Positions 1-8,457 of a stretch of DNA of 64,000 nucleotides are shown here, piece by piece. The DNA lies in assembly GCF_015694525.1 (NCBI RefSeq), contig NZ_JADQDM010000003.1, positions 1 to 64,000 of the forward strand. Direction: 5' to 3'. Every line of letters starts with the position of its first letter. Position 1 is the first letter of the stretch. This stretch comes from Hymenobacter ruricola. GTDB taxonomy: Bacteria; Bacteroidota; Bacteroidia; Cytophagales; Hymenobacteraceae. The notes below the pieces were generated by a model. The model saw only the letters and a program-made list of their open reading frames with translations. It had not been told where the DNA came from and did no database searches. Both the position numbers and the translations under genes were made by a program.

Positions 1-42
1 CGCAATCCGTGCCCACTGCGCGTCCGTCAACAAATAGTCCAT
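1..42 (-). CDS. IS5-like transposase, N-terminal fragment cut by window edge
   Basis: Reading the minus strand from 42 gives an ATG and 14 codons, MDYLLTDAQWARIA, up to the window edge. The pattern L-T-D-x-Q-W-x-R-I is the usual N-terminus of IS5-family transposases (start of the DUF4096-type domain). Only the first 14 residues are visible, so the subgroup, completeness and inverted repeats cannot be judged. If correct, an insertion sequence lies just left of the window and its end falls between about 43 and 86. Confidence 0.55.
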   Translation of the reverse strand, partial: MDYLLTDAQWARIA

Positions 43-86
43 GCCCAAATATACTACTTACTGTTAACACCTCCTAGCCACAAAAA

Positions 87-112
87 AGCCCCGACTGCTT
101 CCAGTCGGGGCT
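87..112. terminator. Bidirectional Rho-independent terminator
   Basis: The stem AGCCCCGACTG / CAGTCGGGGCT has a 4-nt loop. An A-run lies on its left and a T-run on its right, so it can work on either strand. It closes the T9SS gene that ends at 151 on the minus strand. Confidence 0.85.
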
Positions 113-150
113 TTTTCGCTTTAGAAACCGGGTGGTTCCGCCAGCTTGTC

Positions 151-3100
151 TTATTCCACCACGAGGCGTTTCACCACGAGGCCGGCGGCGGTGCGGGCCT
201 GCACCGAGTACACGCCGGCGGCCAAGCCGGTCAGGGGCAGCTCCAGGGTTTCGGCGGCGCCGACGGCCAAGGTGCGGGTGAGCACCGTGCGGCCCAGGTT
301 ATCCACCACCGATACGGCCGTGGCTTGCTGGCCGCGCAGGGCCGCGGGCAACAGCAGCGCGGCCGTGGCGTGGGCCGGGTTGGGGTACACCGTGGCCAGC
401 TGCGCCAGCTTGGCCGGAGCGGCCGCCAGCACGGTCAGGTTCTGGGTCGAGAACACCACGGCGTAGCGCCCGCCCAGCGCCGCGTTGGCGGCCAGCTGCA
501 GGCTCACCGACGGCGTGGCGGCCAGGTCGGTATAGGTGCCGTTGAGGGCATCGCGCAGGTAGGCGTGGTAGCCGGTGGGCAGGTTGGCCAGGTTGTCCAC
601 GGCCAGCGTGTAGGCGCCCGTGGTAGCGGCGGCCACTTGCAGGGGCAGCACGGCGTCGGCCCCGGTCAGGGCGGGCCGGCCGTCGATGGACAGAGTTTCG
701 GTACCGGCTTCGGTGGCCAGCCACAGCCCGTTGGTGGCCGCCAGGAAGTGGGCATCATACGCCGCGTCGAAGCCAGCGGTGGCGCCTTGTTCGAAGTACA
801 TCACCGCCTGCAGGGCCGCGGTGGCGTTGCGCAGGGTGAGGGCCAGCTGCGGGCGCACATCCACGGCGGTGCGCTGGAAAAGGGTGTTGTCGTAGGTGGT
901 GAGGCGGGCGGCGTTGGTGAAGTTCACGGTGCCCGTCTGGCCGGCGGCCGTCCGCACAAAGAAGCCCTGGGCCACGGGCAGCACGTTGGTGCCGCCGTTC
1001 ACGCTCACGCCGTTGTTGTAGCTGGCGTAAGCCCCCGTGTATTGGCCGTTGCTCTTGAACACGTACAAAGCCGGTTCCATGCCCGAGGAGGCCGCCAGCA
1101 CTGTGTTGTAGTCGATGGCCGACGGGTAGGGGTTGCCCAGGAACTGGTAGCCAGCGGTGGCCTGCGGGCCGCGCGCGAGGCCGGTGCGCGAAACCGCCCC
1201 GTTGTTGAGCGTGCCCACGAAATCGACCAGCTGCGAGGCATTGATGTTCACGGTGTAACCGGCGCTCACAATGATGGGGTCATTGAGGGCATTGGGCGAC
1301 TGGAAGCCCTTGTCGAACTCCGGCGACGTGTTGCTCAGGCCCAGGCGCGACTGGTCGTAGGTGAAGACGTTGGGGAAGGTCGGGAAAAGCGGCGGCGTGG
1401 GGCTGGTGTTGTAGCCGGAATTCACCACCGGCGTGAAGCCCGCGGTGGCAAAGTCGGCCACCGTGTTGCCGTTCACCGGCGAACTGTAGTGGCGGTAGCC
1501 CGGCCCGTTATTCAGGTTAGACGTGATGTAGCGCTGCACGGAAGCCGTGCCCACCACCACGCCGCCGGTGTTCACCACCACTGCCGTGCCAGCTGCCGAC
1601 GACAGCAGCGTCAGGGGCTGGCCACCGGTGATGAGGTTGCCGGCTTGCAGCAGCAGCACCTGCGTTACGCTCACGGCTTGGCTCAGCGTGACGCCCGCGG
1701 GGCTGCCAATGGCCAGGTTGAGCACGCGGCTGGGCAGGCCCGAACCCGTCACCTGCGCCTGAGGCACGGTGTTGGAGTAGCCATAGTTGGCATCGGGGCT
1801 GAACGTGCGCGTGCCGGTTACCAGCACCGCTCCGGCGTTGGTGCCCGTGGAGGTAATGCCGGCCGGGTCGCAAATCACCAGGTTGGCCTGCGCCTCGAGC
1901 ACAAAGTTGCCGGAGCCCGTCAGCGGCTGGCAGTTTTGCTGCAGCGTGCCGCCGGTTTGCACCAGGAAGGTGCCGGTCACGGAGAGGGGACCGTTCAGGA
2001 TGGCGTTGCCGGTGGCGGTCACGGTCACGTTGTTGTAGTTGCCCGATATGGATTGCGTCGTGCTCACGGTCAGGTCCGTCAGCGGGGCCGCCGCCGTGGT
2101 GAAGGCCACCGTGGCCGGCCCGGCCGTGGCGCCGCCGGCGCAGTTGCTCACAATGCTCACCGTGTAGGCGGTGTTGGGCGTGAGGCCCACCAGGTTGGCC
2201 GAAGTCGCGTTGGCCGGCAGCGTCTGGGTGGTGGTGGCCGGCGCGGTGGTCAGGGTATAGGTAGTGGCCGAGCCGTTGCCGGAGAAGGTTATCGTGGCCG
2301 AATTGCTGGTGACGTTGGTGGCCGTCAGGCCGGTGGGAGCGGCGCAGGTGGGCGCCGTGGTCGTGAACGTGGTGCTCACGGCGCTCGACGTGAGCAGGCC
2401 CGCAAAGCAATTGCTCACGATGCTCACCGTGTAGCTCGTGTTGGGCGTGAGGCCCGTCAGCACCACCGGCGAGCCCGTGGCGGTCTGGGTGGTGGCCGTG
2501 CCGCCGGCCGGCGTCACGGCCACGGTGTAGTTGGTAGCCGAGGGGTTGGCGGTAAAGGTGATGGAAGCGCCGGTATCGGTAATGCTGCCAGCCGCCGGGC
2601 TGGTGGGGGCATCGCACACGGGCGGCGCGATGGGCACGGCCACGTCGAACACGTTGAAGCCGGCAGACTGGGCCGTGGGAATCACGGTGCGCTTGTTGTC
2701 GACTACGCCCGTCGCCAGGTTCACGTCGAACACGTTGGTGGGCGAAATGCCGCTGCCGTTGGCCACCGCCGTCTGTATCAGGTAACCGGTGGTCGAGTTG
2801 TTGGCAATGTCCAGCCCCAGCGCCAGCGAGTTAGTCAGGTTATCAAAGCCGTTGAACACCAAAGCAGGCGTGTTGTTGATGAGGGTGCCCGAGGCGGGCG
2901 GGCTCTGCACTGCCAAAATGTTGCCGTTGGCTTTGTCGAGGTCGTAAAGTGTGGTGCTGGTGCTGCCAATGGTCGAATTGGTGTAAGCCGCCGTCACCAC
3001 GCCCGGCGTGGCTGGCGTGCCCCCGGAATAGGCCAGCGGCGTGTCGGTAGCAATCAGCGAGCCGTTGACCGGGCTAAGGCGGTAGTTGTTGCGGTTGCTG

Positions 3101-3648
3101 CTCAGCACCCGGATTTGGTCCGCTACGGGATTGAAATCGAAGCTGATGTTGAAGACGAAAAGAGGATTAACGGGCTGGCCCAGGTCCAGCGACACGCCCC
3201 CTCCCACCGGCGTGACCGCCCCGGTGGACACGTTAACGGTGTAGAGCTGCGTATTTTTTACTGTATTAGTTGGGTCGAAGGCGATGGTGGGGTCGTAGCC
3301 CAGGCCGTACAGTTGGCCGGTGAGCGGGCGCGAGTCGATGCCCACCAGCCTTTGCCCGGGCGTAACGCCTACAACTTTCTTGGGGAAGTCAGCGGGGTTG
3401 GCGTTACCCCCGGCGTTGGCGGTGAAAAAAGTAATGATGCCCTGGTCACCAACGGCCGCGCCCGCCGGGAAGAACAGGCTGCTGTTGGGGGCGATGGGCT
3501 GCGTGGCGGTGCCGAGGCCGTAGAGCGTGGTGGCCTGGGCCGGCGCCTGGGCCCGGGCAGCGCCCGTGCCGGCCAGCAGCAGCGCGGCGCACCATACGTA
3601 TCGGAAGTGCCGGCGCAGGGCCGACAGCGAAGGTAGGGATGTGTTCAT
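151..3648 (-). CDS. Secreted T9SS cargo protein with DUF4394 and fibronectin III-like domains
   Basis: A protein of 1165 aa. A signal peptide (about residues 1-33, basic n-region, cleavage near ARA) is followed by a DUF4394-type region (about 38-340, with recurring LYGLG and LYDLD motifs). Two fibronectin III-like repeats begin near 344 and 435, each opening with C-x-A-P-T. A long Thr/Ala/Gly-rich region follows. The last 75 residues form a type A T9SS sorting domain: VYPNPA, then NxLGRTV, then LAAGVYSVQ, ending in KRLVVE. The protein is probably exported, passed through the type IX system and attached to or released from the surface. The ligand is unknown. It appears monocistronic; a weak -7-like element (TACCTTGG) lies at 3726-3733. 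Confidence 0.85.
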   Translation of the reverse strand: MNTSLPSLSALRRHFRYVWCAALLLAGTGAARAQAPAQATTLYGLGTATQPIAPNSSLFFPAGAAVGDQGIITFFTANAGGNANPADFPKKVVGVTPGQRLVGIDSRPLTGQLYGLGYDPTIAFDPTNTVKNTQLYTVNVSTGAVTPVGGGVSLDLGQPVNPLFVFNISFDFNPVADQIRVLSSNRNNYRLSPVNGSLIATDTPLAYSGGTPATPGVVTAAYTNSTIGSTSTTLYDLDKANGNILAVQSPPASGTLINNTPALVFNGFDNLTNSLALGLDIANNSTTGYLIQTAVANGSGISPTNVFDVNLATGVVDNKRTVIPTAQSAGFNVFDVAVPIAPPVCDAPTSPAAGSITDTGASITFTANPSATNYTVAVTPAGGTATTQTATGSPVVLTGLTPNTSYTVSIVSNCFAGLLTSSAVSTTFTTTAPTCAAPTGLTATNVTSNSATITFSGNGSATTYTLTTAPATTTQTLPANATSANLVGLTPNTAYTVSIVSNCAGGATAGPATVAFTTAAAPLTDLTVSTTQSISGNYNNVTVTATGNAILNGPLSVTGTFLVQTGGTLQQNCQPLTGSGNFVLEAQANLVICDPAGITSTGTNAGAVLVTGTRTFSPDANYGYSNTVPQAQVTGSGLPSRVLNLAIGSPAGVTLSQAVSVTQVLLLQAGNLITGGQPLTLLSSAAGTAVVVNTGGVVVGTASVQRYITSNLNNGPGYRHYSSPVNGNTVADFATAGFTPVVNSGYNTSPTPPLFPTFPNVFTYDQSRLGLSNTSPEFDKGFQSPNALNDPIIVSAGYTVNINASQLVDFVGTLNNGAVSRTGLARGPQATAGYQFLGNPYPSAIDYNTVLAASSGMEPALYVFKSNGQYTGAYASYNNGVSVNGGTNVLPVAQGFFVRTAAGQTGTVNFTNAARLTTYDNTLFQRTAVDVRPQLALTLRNATAALQAVMYFEQGATAGFDAAYDAHFLAATNGLWLATEAGTETLSIDGRPALTGADAVLPLQVAAATTGAYTLAVDNLANLPTGYHAYLRDALNGTYTDLAATPSVSLQLAANAALGGRYAVVFSTQNLTVLAAAPAKLAQLATVYPNPAHATAALLLPAALRGQQATAVSVVDNLGRTVLTRTLAVGAAETLELPLTGLAAGVYSVQARTAAGLVVKRLVVE

Positions 3649-3917
3649 TTATAACTATTTAAAGGTTGAAAAGGGCGAAATCGTTAAGCGCGAAAGGTTC
3701 GGAGTCATCGGCAGCACGCTTGCTGCCAAGGTACGTTAGCAAAGAAAAAACGAATGAGATTTGAGTGGTTTTAAGTCGCTGGCTCGGTGGGCATAGAGCC
3801 GCTTAGGCCAGTAAGCGAGATTTTTAGGGAGAAGTTGAAGGGTTTTTGGATTTCATAAGCCATTGAATTTACCGAAATCCTTTGAGAAAGGCCCGGTTAA
3901 GTGTGCTGCTAGTGCCC

Positions 3918-4439
3918 TCAGCTTAGCACCCGCACCGTGTCGCCCACCCGAATGACGCCGCCCTGGGCGATGTGGGCCGTGAGGCCGCCGTGGCCGCGCA
4001 TGGCGTTGTAGCCGCCGGGGCCCAGCTCTTCTTCCATGCGGGAGCAGGGGTGGCACTCGCCGGTGATGTCGAGAATGACCTCTGTGCCAATTTGGATTTG
4101 GCGGTTTTTCAGAGCCAGCAGGTTCAGGCCGCTCACGGCCAGGTTGCGGCGCAGGCGGCCGGGGTCCACGGGCGCATTCAGGCCCAGAAAACCAGCCACC
4201 GCCGCCAGGTGCTCGTGCTGAATGAGGGTGACCTGCCGCTTGCCGCCCGCCTTGGGCCGGGCGTGGTCGCCGAGCAGGTGCGAGTCGGTTTTCAGCTCCG
4301 CTTCCGGCACCGCGAGCAGGGGCTCGCGCCGCAGCGGGCGCTGGCCTATCCATTCGAGGCGGCCGGTTTGGGGCAGGGTGGCCAGCAGGCGGGCCACGGT
4401 CGACTTATCATCGCCGAAGAAAGGGAATGGCATGCGCAC
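3918..4439 (-). CDS. MOSC domain protein
   Basis: A 173-aa protein resembling the C-terminal MOSC domain of molybdenum-cofactor sulfurases and YiiM/YuaD-type proteins. It has the opening phrase G-R-L-E-W-I-G-x-R-P, the strand VTLIQHEHLAAVA, and the block N-L-x-V-S-G-x-N-L-L-A-L-K. The conserved cysteine lies in GECHPCSRME, followed by GPGGYNAMRGHGGL. MOSC domains handle sulfur on Moco or detoxify N-hydroxylated bases; the substrate here is not evident. The next gene on the same strand ends 24 bp upstream at 4464, so the two may be co-transcribed. Confidence 0.85.
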   Translation of the reverse strand: MRMPFPFFGDDKSTVARLLATLPQTGRLEWIGQRPLRREPLLAVPEAELKTDSHLLGDHARPKAGGKRQVTLIQHEHLAAVAGFLGLNAPVDPGRLRRNLAVSGLNLLALKNRQIQIGTEVILDITGECHPCSRMEEELGPGGYNAMRGHGGLTAHIAQGGVIRVGDTVRVLS

Positions 4440-4463
4440 GGGTACGCGGGCGCCGGGCCGGGG

Positions 4464-4928
4464 TTACAACTCATTGGGCGTGCCGAAGCCTTCGCGGATT
4501 TCCACGTGCCCAATCAGCCCGCCCAGGTAGCCGGCCCGGGCCAGCAGCCCGAAGCTGGCCACCGCCACCGCCAGCGCCGCCCACGCCATCAGAGCGGCCC
4601 GGGGCGAGGCGTTTTTGCGCAGTAGCAGGCCAAACAGGGCCAGCGCCGCCGCGCCTTCCAGCGTCCAGAAGCCCAGCTCGGCCGCGGCGGCGTGGGCCTG
4701 GATGAGGGCCCGGCTCACGCGGGGCAGCTGCTGGGCAACGGCCGCCGCGCCTTCGCCCGTGAGCTGGGCGGGCAAACACAGCAAGCCGGCCGCCAGCACG
4801 GCCACCAGCCCGGCGCCCACCACCGACGCCTCGCGCCGCAGCAGGCCCGCGCCCAGCAGCACGGCGGCGAACAGGCTGCCCACGATGGGCAAGTGGTTGA
4901 CCAGAAGGTGCAGATGCGCTTGATTCAT
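4464..4928 (-). CDS. Small polytopic membrane protein (DUF2231-like)
   Basis: A 154-aa protein with about four hydrophobic segments. The ATG at 4928 is preferred over in-frame starts further upstream. From it the protein begins MNQAHLHLLVNHLPIVGSL, with a His-rich first helix (H-x-H-x-x-x-N-H-x-P-I) reminiscent of DUF2231 and heme-binding-like membrane proteins. A perfect -7 element lies 37 bp upstream of this start. It lies upstream of the MOSC gene on the same strand. The function is unknown; the histidines could bind heme or metal, but that is inference. Confidence 0.7.
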   Translation of the reverse strand: MNQAHLHLLVNHLPIVGSLFAAVLLGAGLLRREASVVGAGLVAVLAAGLLCLPAQLTGEGAAAVAQQLPRVSRALIQAHAAAAELGFWTLEGAAALALFGLLLRKNASPRAALMAWAALAVAVASFGLLARAGYLGGLIGHVEIREGFGTPNEL

Positions 4929-5293
4929 TCGAATAAAAAAGAAGGGCTGGCCCGACCGGGCCGGCAAAGCTACTTCGGTGGCCCAAAGCCGGTGGCCCAA
5001 CGCAACCGTTGGGCCCCGGGTGCGACTCTCCTAAATTGAACTGCTACCCCCGCGAAATCGTTATTTCAGCAGCTCCGTCGGCGCCGGCCAACGCGACGTT
5101 TTCGTTGGTTGCCGGGCAATGCCGGGAGGGCGCGGCCGTTGTTGGAAAGCCCTGCTGGTCTGGTGGTTTTCCTGCTTTGCGCCGCAGTGGTTTGGGTGCC
5201 GGTGTTGGCTCAGTGCATTGATGCCAACGGCCAATTCTGGCACTTTGCTTGCCTAGATTTCAGTCAGTAGTCATTCACCTGTTGTCTTTCGCT
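4929..5293. other. 365-bp divergent intergenic region
   Basis: This region lies between the divergently transcribed membrane-protein and M48-like genes. It holds the -7 element and palindrome noted above. A TTTG near 5244-5247 might belong to a plus-strand promoter, but its TA is missing. Short reading frames here show no recognisable protein pattern and were not called. Confidence 0.5.
4965..4972 (-). promoter_or_regulatory. Bacteroidota -7 promoter element
   Basis: The minus strand reads TAGCTTTG, a perfect match to the TAnnTTTG -7 consensus, 37 bp upstream of the start at 4928. No clear -33 TTTG is seen. A 22-bp palindrome (4994-5015, arms GGCCCAACG/CGTTGGGCC) sits just upstream and could be an operator. 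Confidence 0.5.
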
Positions 5294-6265
5294 ATGACTT
5301 TCCTCCCCCGTTTTTTCCGCCGGCTCGCCGCTCCGCTGCTCCTGGCGCTTCCTGTTGCTTTTACCCCCAGCGCGCAGGCCCAAACGGCCCCGGCGCCCAC
5401 CGATGTTATCCGCGAAATCACCGACGCGGTGGGCCTCAAAGCCCGCTTCGAGCTGCGGGCCACGCGCGACGTCGACAACGCCGCGGCCGTGGTGTACAAC
5501 GGCAAGCGGTTCCTGCTGTATAACCCCGATTTTCTGAACGCTGTGAACCGCGCCGGGCACACCGACTGGGCCGGCATCAGCATTCTGGCCCACGAAATGG
5601 GCCACCATCTCAACGGCCACACCCTGCGCGCCGGCGGCTCGCAGCCGGCCGACGAGCTGGAAGCCGATGAGTTTTCCGGCTTCGTGCTGCGCAAGCTGGG
5701 CGCCAGCCTCGCCCAGGCCCAGGCCGCCATGGCCACCGTGCCCGACGACGGGGGCTCGGACACGCACCCCGGCCGCGCGCCGCGCCTGCTGGCCATCGGG
5801 CAGGGCTGGGAGCGCGCCAACGGCCAGATTGTGGCCAGTGCCAAAGCCGCCGCGCCCTCGGCTACTCCGGCCGTGGTGGCCGCCGCCCGCCTGCAGGCGC
5901 CAGTGGTGCGCCAGGCTTCGTATGACAATACGCCCGTGCGCCTTTTCCCCACCGAGGAGGCTGACCAGAATGCCCGTGAAATGGTGGCCATCAACCAGGC
6001 CAACGGCAACGCGGTGAAGCTGGTGGGCCAGCTCACGTTCCGCAACGACCCCAGCCGTCGCTACTACCTCACCAACGCCCTGAAAGTGGTGCGCGTGGAC
6101 GACGAGGACAACGCCGAAGAAGTGGGCCGCATCACCCGCACCACCAGCGAAACCTTCCCCTACGTGCTGACCGACGGCCAGCAGCGCCGCCTGTTCATCA
6201 CCGCTCGCGGCGATGTGTACGACAAGCAGGGCCAGCGCGTGGCCAAGGTGCACGACCCGTCGTAA
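5294..6265 (+). CDS. Secreted M48-like zinc metallopeptidase
   Basis: A 323-aa protein. The ATG at 5294 is chosen because it opens directly into a signal peptide (MTFLPRFFRRL, hydrophobic core, cleavage after AQA). The catalytic zinc helix is HEMGHHLNGH near residue 100, preceded by a strand ending in ISILA. The third-ligand region is ELEADEFSGFVLRKLG. This places it with M48-type or M48-like periplasmic peptidases. The C-terminal third (from about residue 210) is a separate beta-rich region of unknown role. A strong terminator follows 24 bp after the stop, suggesting a single-gene transcript. Confidence 0.8.
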   Translation: MTFLPRFFRRLAAPLLLALPVAFTPSAQAQTAPAPTDVIREITDAVGLKARFELRATRDVDNAAAVVYNGKRFLLYNPDFLNAVNRAGHTDWAGISILAHEMGHHLNGHTLRAGGSQPADELEADEFSGFVLRKLGASLAQAQAAMATVPDDGGSDTHPGRAPRLLAIGQGWERANGQIVASAKAAAPSATPAVVAAARLQAPVVRQASYDNTPVRLFPTEEADQNAREMVAINQANGNAVKLVGQLTFRNDPSRRYYLTNALKVVRVDDEDNAEEVGRITRTTSETFPYVLTDGQQRRLFITARGDVYDKQGQRVAKVHDPS

Positions 6266-6289
6266 TGCCTGATAACCGGAAAATAGAAG

Positions 6290-6313
6290 GCCCGTCTGAT
6301 AATTCAGACGGGC
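6290..6313 (+). terminator. Rho-independent terminator
   Basis: Perfect 10-bp stem GCCCGTCTGA / TCAGACGGGC with a 4-nt loop followed by TTTTTTA, just after the M48-like gene. Confidence 0.9.
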
Positions 6314-6377
6314 TTTTTTATTTCCGCTACGCTTGGCCGTTCTTTCGTGGGCCCATCTGCTATTCATAATCTATTTC

Positions 6378-7292
6378 ATGTCCCAATTGCCGTTTTTGCT
6401 CGTCGACGCTTTCACCACCGAGCCGCTCCGGGGCAACCCCTGTGCGGTGGTGCTCGACGCCGATGCCCTGACGCCCGCCACCCGCCAGCGGTTGGCCCGG
6501 GAGTTCAACCAGTCGGAAACCGCTTTCGTGAATGAGGCCGCGCCCGGCATTTCTGAATTCACCGTGCGCTACTTCACGCCGGCCGAGGAAATTCCGCTGG
6601 CCGGGCACCCCACCATTGCCACGGTTACGGCCTTGCTGCACGCGGGCCGGGTGGCCCTGCCGGCCGATGGCTCGTCGCTCACGCTAACGCTCCAGCTGCG
6701 CGACGGGCCCATCCGGGTGGATGTGCTGCCGGGCGCCGCCGGCCAGCCGCCGTTGGTGTGGATGACGCAGCGCCGGCCCGTGTTCGGTGCGGTGCACGCG
6801 TCGGAAGCGGTATTGCCACTTTTCGGCCTCACGGCCGACGACCTGCTGCCCGGCGCGCCCATTCAAACCGTGAGCACGGGCACGCCGCAGCTCATGGTGC
6901 TGCTGCGCGACCACGCCGTCCTGCGCCGCGCCCACGTGGCCGATGCCGCCGGGCTGGCCGCCTACCGCGCCGCGAGCGACTTTTTCAGCCCGCACCTGTT
7001 TTGCCTGGGCGGCGCCACGGCCGCCGGGCACACCTTCGCGCGCCACTTCGGCACCCCGCCGGACATTTCCGAAGACCCCGTCACTGGTTCGGCCACCGGC
7101 GGCATGGCGGCCTATCTGTGGCACCACGGCTACCTGGCTACCCCCGATTTTGTGGCGGAGCAGGGGCACGACATGGGCCGGGCCGGCACGGTGCAGGTGC
7201 GCGTGCGCGGCCCGCGCGAGGCCATTGAAGCGGTGCAGATTGGCGGCACGGGCGTGGTGGTGCTGGAAGGCGGGCTGCGCGGGGATTTGTAG
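6378..7292 (+). CDS. PhzF family isomerase/epimerase-like protein
   Basis: A 304-aa protein, typical length for PhzF (DAP-epimerase fold). The ATG at 6378 gives the family start QLPFLLVDAFTTEPLRGNPC. The catalytic glutamate lies in FNQSETAFV; the second-lobe signatures are FTPAEEIPLAGHPT and EDPVTGSATGGMAAYLW. PhzF catalyses an isomerisation in phenazine synthesis, but most homologues act elsewhere. No other phenazine genes are present here, so a phenazine role is not supported. A long palindrome follows the gene. Confidence 0.9.
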   Translation: MSQLPFLLVDAFTTEPLRGNPCAVVLDADALTPATRQRLAREFNQSETAFVNEAAPGISEFTVRYFTPAEEIPLAGHPTIATVTALLHAGRVALPADGSSLTLTLQLRDGPIRVDVLPGAAGQPPLVWMTQRRPVFGAVHASEAVLPLFGLTADDLLPGAPIQTVSTGTPQLMVLLRDHAVLRRAHVADAAGLAAYRAASDFFSPHLFCLGGATAAGHTFARHFGTPPDISEDPVTGSATGGMAAYLWHHGYLATPDFVAEQGHDMGRAGTVQVRVRGPREAIEAVQIGGTGVVVLEGGLRGDL

Positions 7293-7352
7293 GCGCCCGC
7301 GTGCAACTTGGCGGAGGTTTGGGCTGTTGACGAGAACGAAGAAAAGTAAAAA

Positions 7353-7457
7353 GACCGTCATGCTGAGCTTGTCGAAGCATCTCGCGTGCTGAAGTAATTC
7401 AATCGTATGATTTTACTTCAGCACGCGAGATGCTTCGACAAGCTCAGCATGACGGTC
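7353..7457. repeat. Long perfect palindrome (family A)
   Basis: Two 45-bp arms (7353-7397 and 7413-7457) are perfect inverted copies around a 15-bp loop. The core is GTCATGCTGAGC...GTCGAAGCATCTC. The same core recurs at 22666-22758, and a diverged form (family C) at 25751 and 40611. It lies between phzF-like and mutM genes. Confidence 0.9.
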
Positions 7458-7513
7458 CGTTTGTCCAGCACGACGTTCTACATAACAACGCAACCGCCGC
7501 CAATCCCTTCTAA

Positions 7514-8344
7514 ATGCCCGAATTACCCGAAGTCGAAACTTACCGCCGCTTTATTGACGAGCTGGCCGTAGGCCAAACCATTGCCGCCGTGCAGGTAAAC
7601 GATGCCCACGTGCTGGCCACGCCCGAAGACCAGTTGCGCGCCGGCCTCGTGGGCCGCACCATCACGGGGACCAGCCGGCTGGGCAAAAACTGCTTTCTGG
7701 AGCTGGACAACGGCCAAGTGCTGGTGCTGCACTTTGGCATGACCGGCGACGTGGGCGCCTACCGCGACGAGCCCGACGCCCCGCGCTTCACCCGCGTGGC
7801 CTTGCACCTGGAAGATTCCGGCCTGCGCCTGGCCTTCATCGACCCGCGCAAATTCGGCCGCATCCGGCTGGCCGACAGCGCCGCTGCGCACCAGAAAGCC
7901 AAGAAAATAGGCCCCGATGCGCTGGAAATAACTGCGGCTGAGCTGCACCAGAAGCTGGCCCGCCGCAAAACGCTGCTCAAGCCGCTGCTGCTCGACCAGA
8001 GCATCACCGCTGGCCTCGGCAACTGGATAGTGGACGAGGTGCTGTTTCAGGCCAAAATCCACCCCGAGCGGCTGGGCGCCAGCCTGTCGGAAAAAGAAGG
8101 CAAAGCCCTGCACCAGGCCGTGCAGCTGGTGCTGAACACGGCCATCAACCAGGAGGCGAATTACCGCCACTTTCCGGCCAGCTTCCTCATCCACGCCCGC
8201 GAGTGGGACACGTCGGCCACGCCCGCCAGCGACGACGCCCACACGTTTTGCCCGCGCCATCCCAAGGTGAAAATCGACAAGTACTACGTGGGCGGCCGGG
8301 CCACCTACACCTGCCCCAGGTGCCAGCCCACCCCGCAGCCCTGA
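7514..8344 (+). CDS. mutM: Formamidopyrimidine-DNA glycosylase (Fpg/MutM)
   Basis: A 276-aa base-excision-repair glycosylase/AP lyase that removes 8-oxoguanine and ring-opened purines. It begins MPELPEVETYRR, giving the N-terminal catalytic proline and the following glutamate. The minor-groove lysine region is RLGKNCFLEL, then HFGMTGDV. The helix-two-turn-helix is GLGNWIVDEVLFQAKIHPER. The C-terminal zinc finger is present, but its first pair reads C-P-R-H instead of C-x-x-C; the second pair is CPRC, and the strand arginine (GGRATYTC) is kept. It is convergent with the next gene. Confidence 0.92.
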   Translation: MPELPEVETYRRFIDELAVGQTIAAVQVNDAHVLATPEDQLRAGLVGRTITGTSRLGKNCFLELDNGQVLVLHFGMTGDVGAYRDEPDAPRFTRVALHLEDSGLRLAFIDPRKFGRIRLADSAAAHQKAKKIGPDALEITAAELHQKLARRKTLLKPLLLDQSITAGLGNWIVDEVLFQAKIHPERLGASLSEKEGKALHQAVQLVLNTAINQEANYRHFPASFLIHAREWDTSATPASDDAHTFCPRHPKVKIDKYYVGGRATYTCPRCQPTPQP

Positions 8345-8395
8345 GCTCGGTGCGCAACAGCCCGGCCCGGCTGGCGCTGGCAATTTCCATCCAAC

Positions 8396-8434
8396 AAAAA
8401 GCCCCGCCGGCACTACTGCCAGCGGGGCTTTTTG
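8396..8434. terminator. Bidirectional terminator between convergent genes
   Basis: GCCCCGCCGGC pairs with GCCAGCGGGGC (one bulge). Five A residues lie to the left and five T residues to the right. It lies between the stops at 8344 (plus strand) and 8458 (minus strand). Confidence 0.85.
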
Positions 8435-8457
8435 CAGAATAAAAATTCCTGAAAACG

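Noticed and set aside
325..3636. Very long plus-strand open frame opposite the first T9SS gene
   Set aside because: It is the GC-rich antisense shadow: Gly/Arg/His-rich, no domain. The minus strand has a signal peptide, folded domains and a sorting domain.
6378..7292. Phenazine biosynthesis
   Set aside because: PhzF-like proteins are widespread in non-producers and no other phz gene is present.
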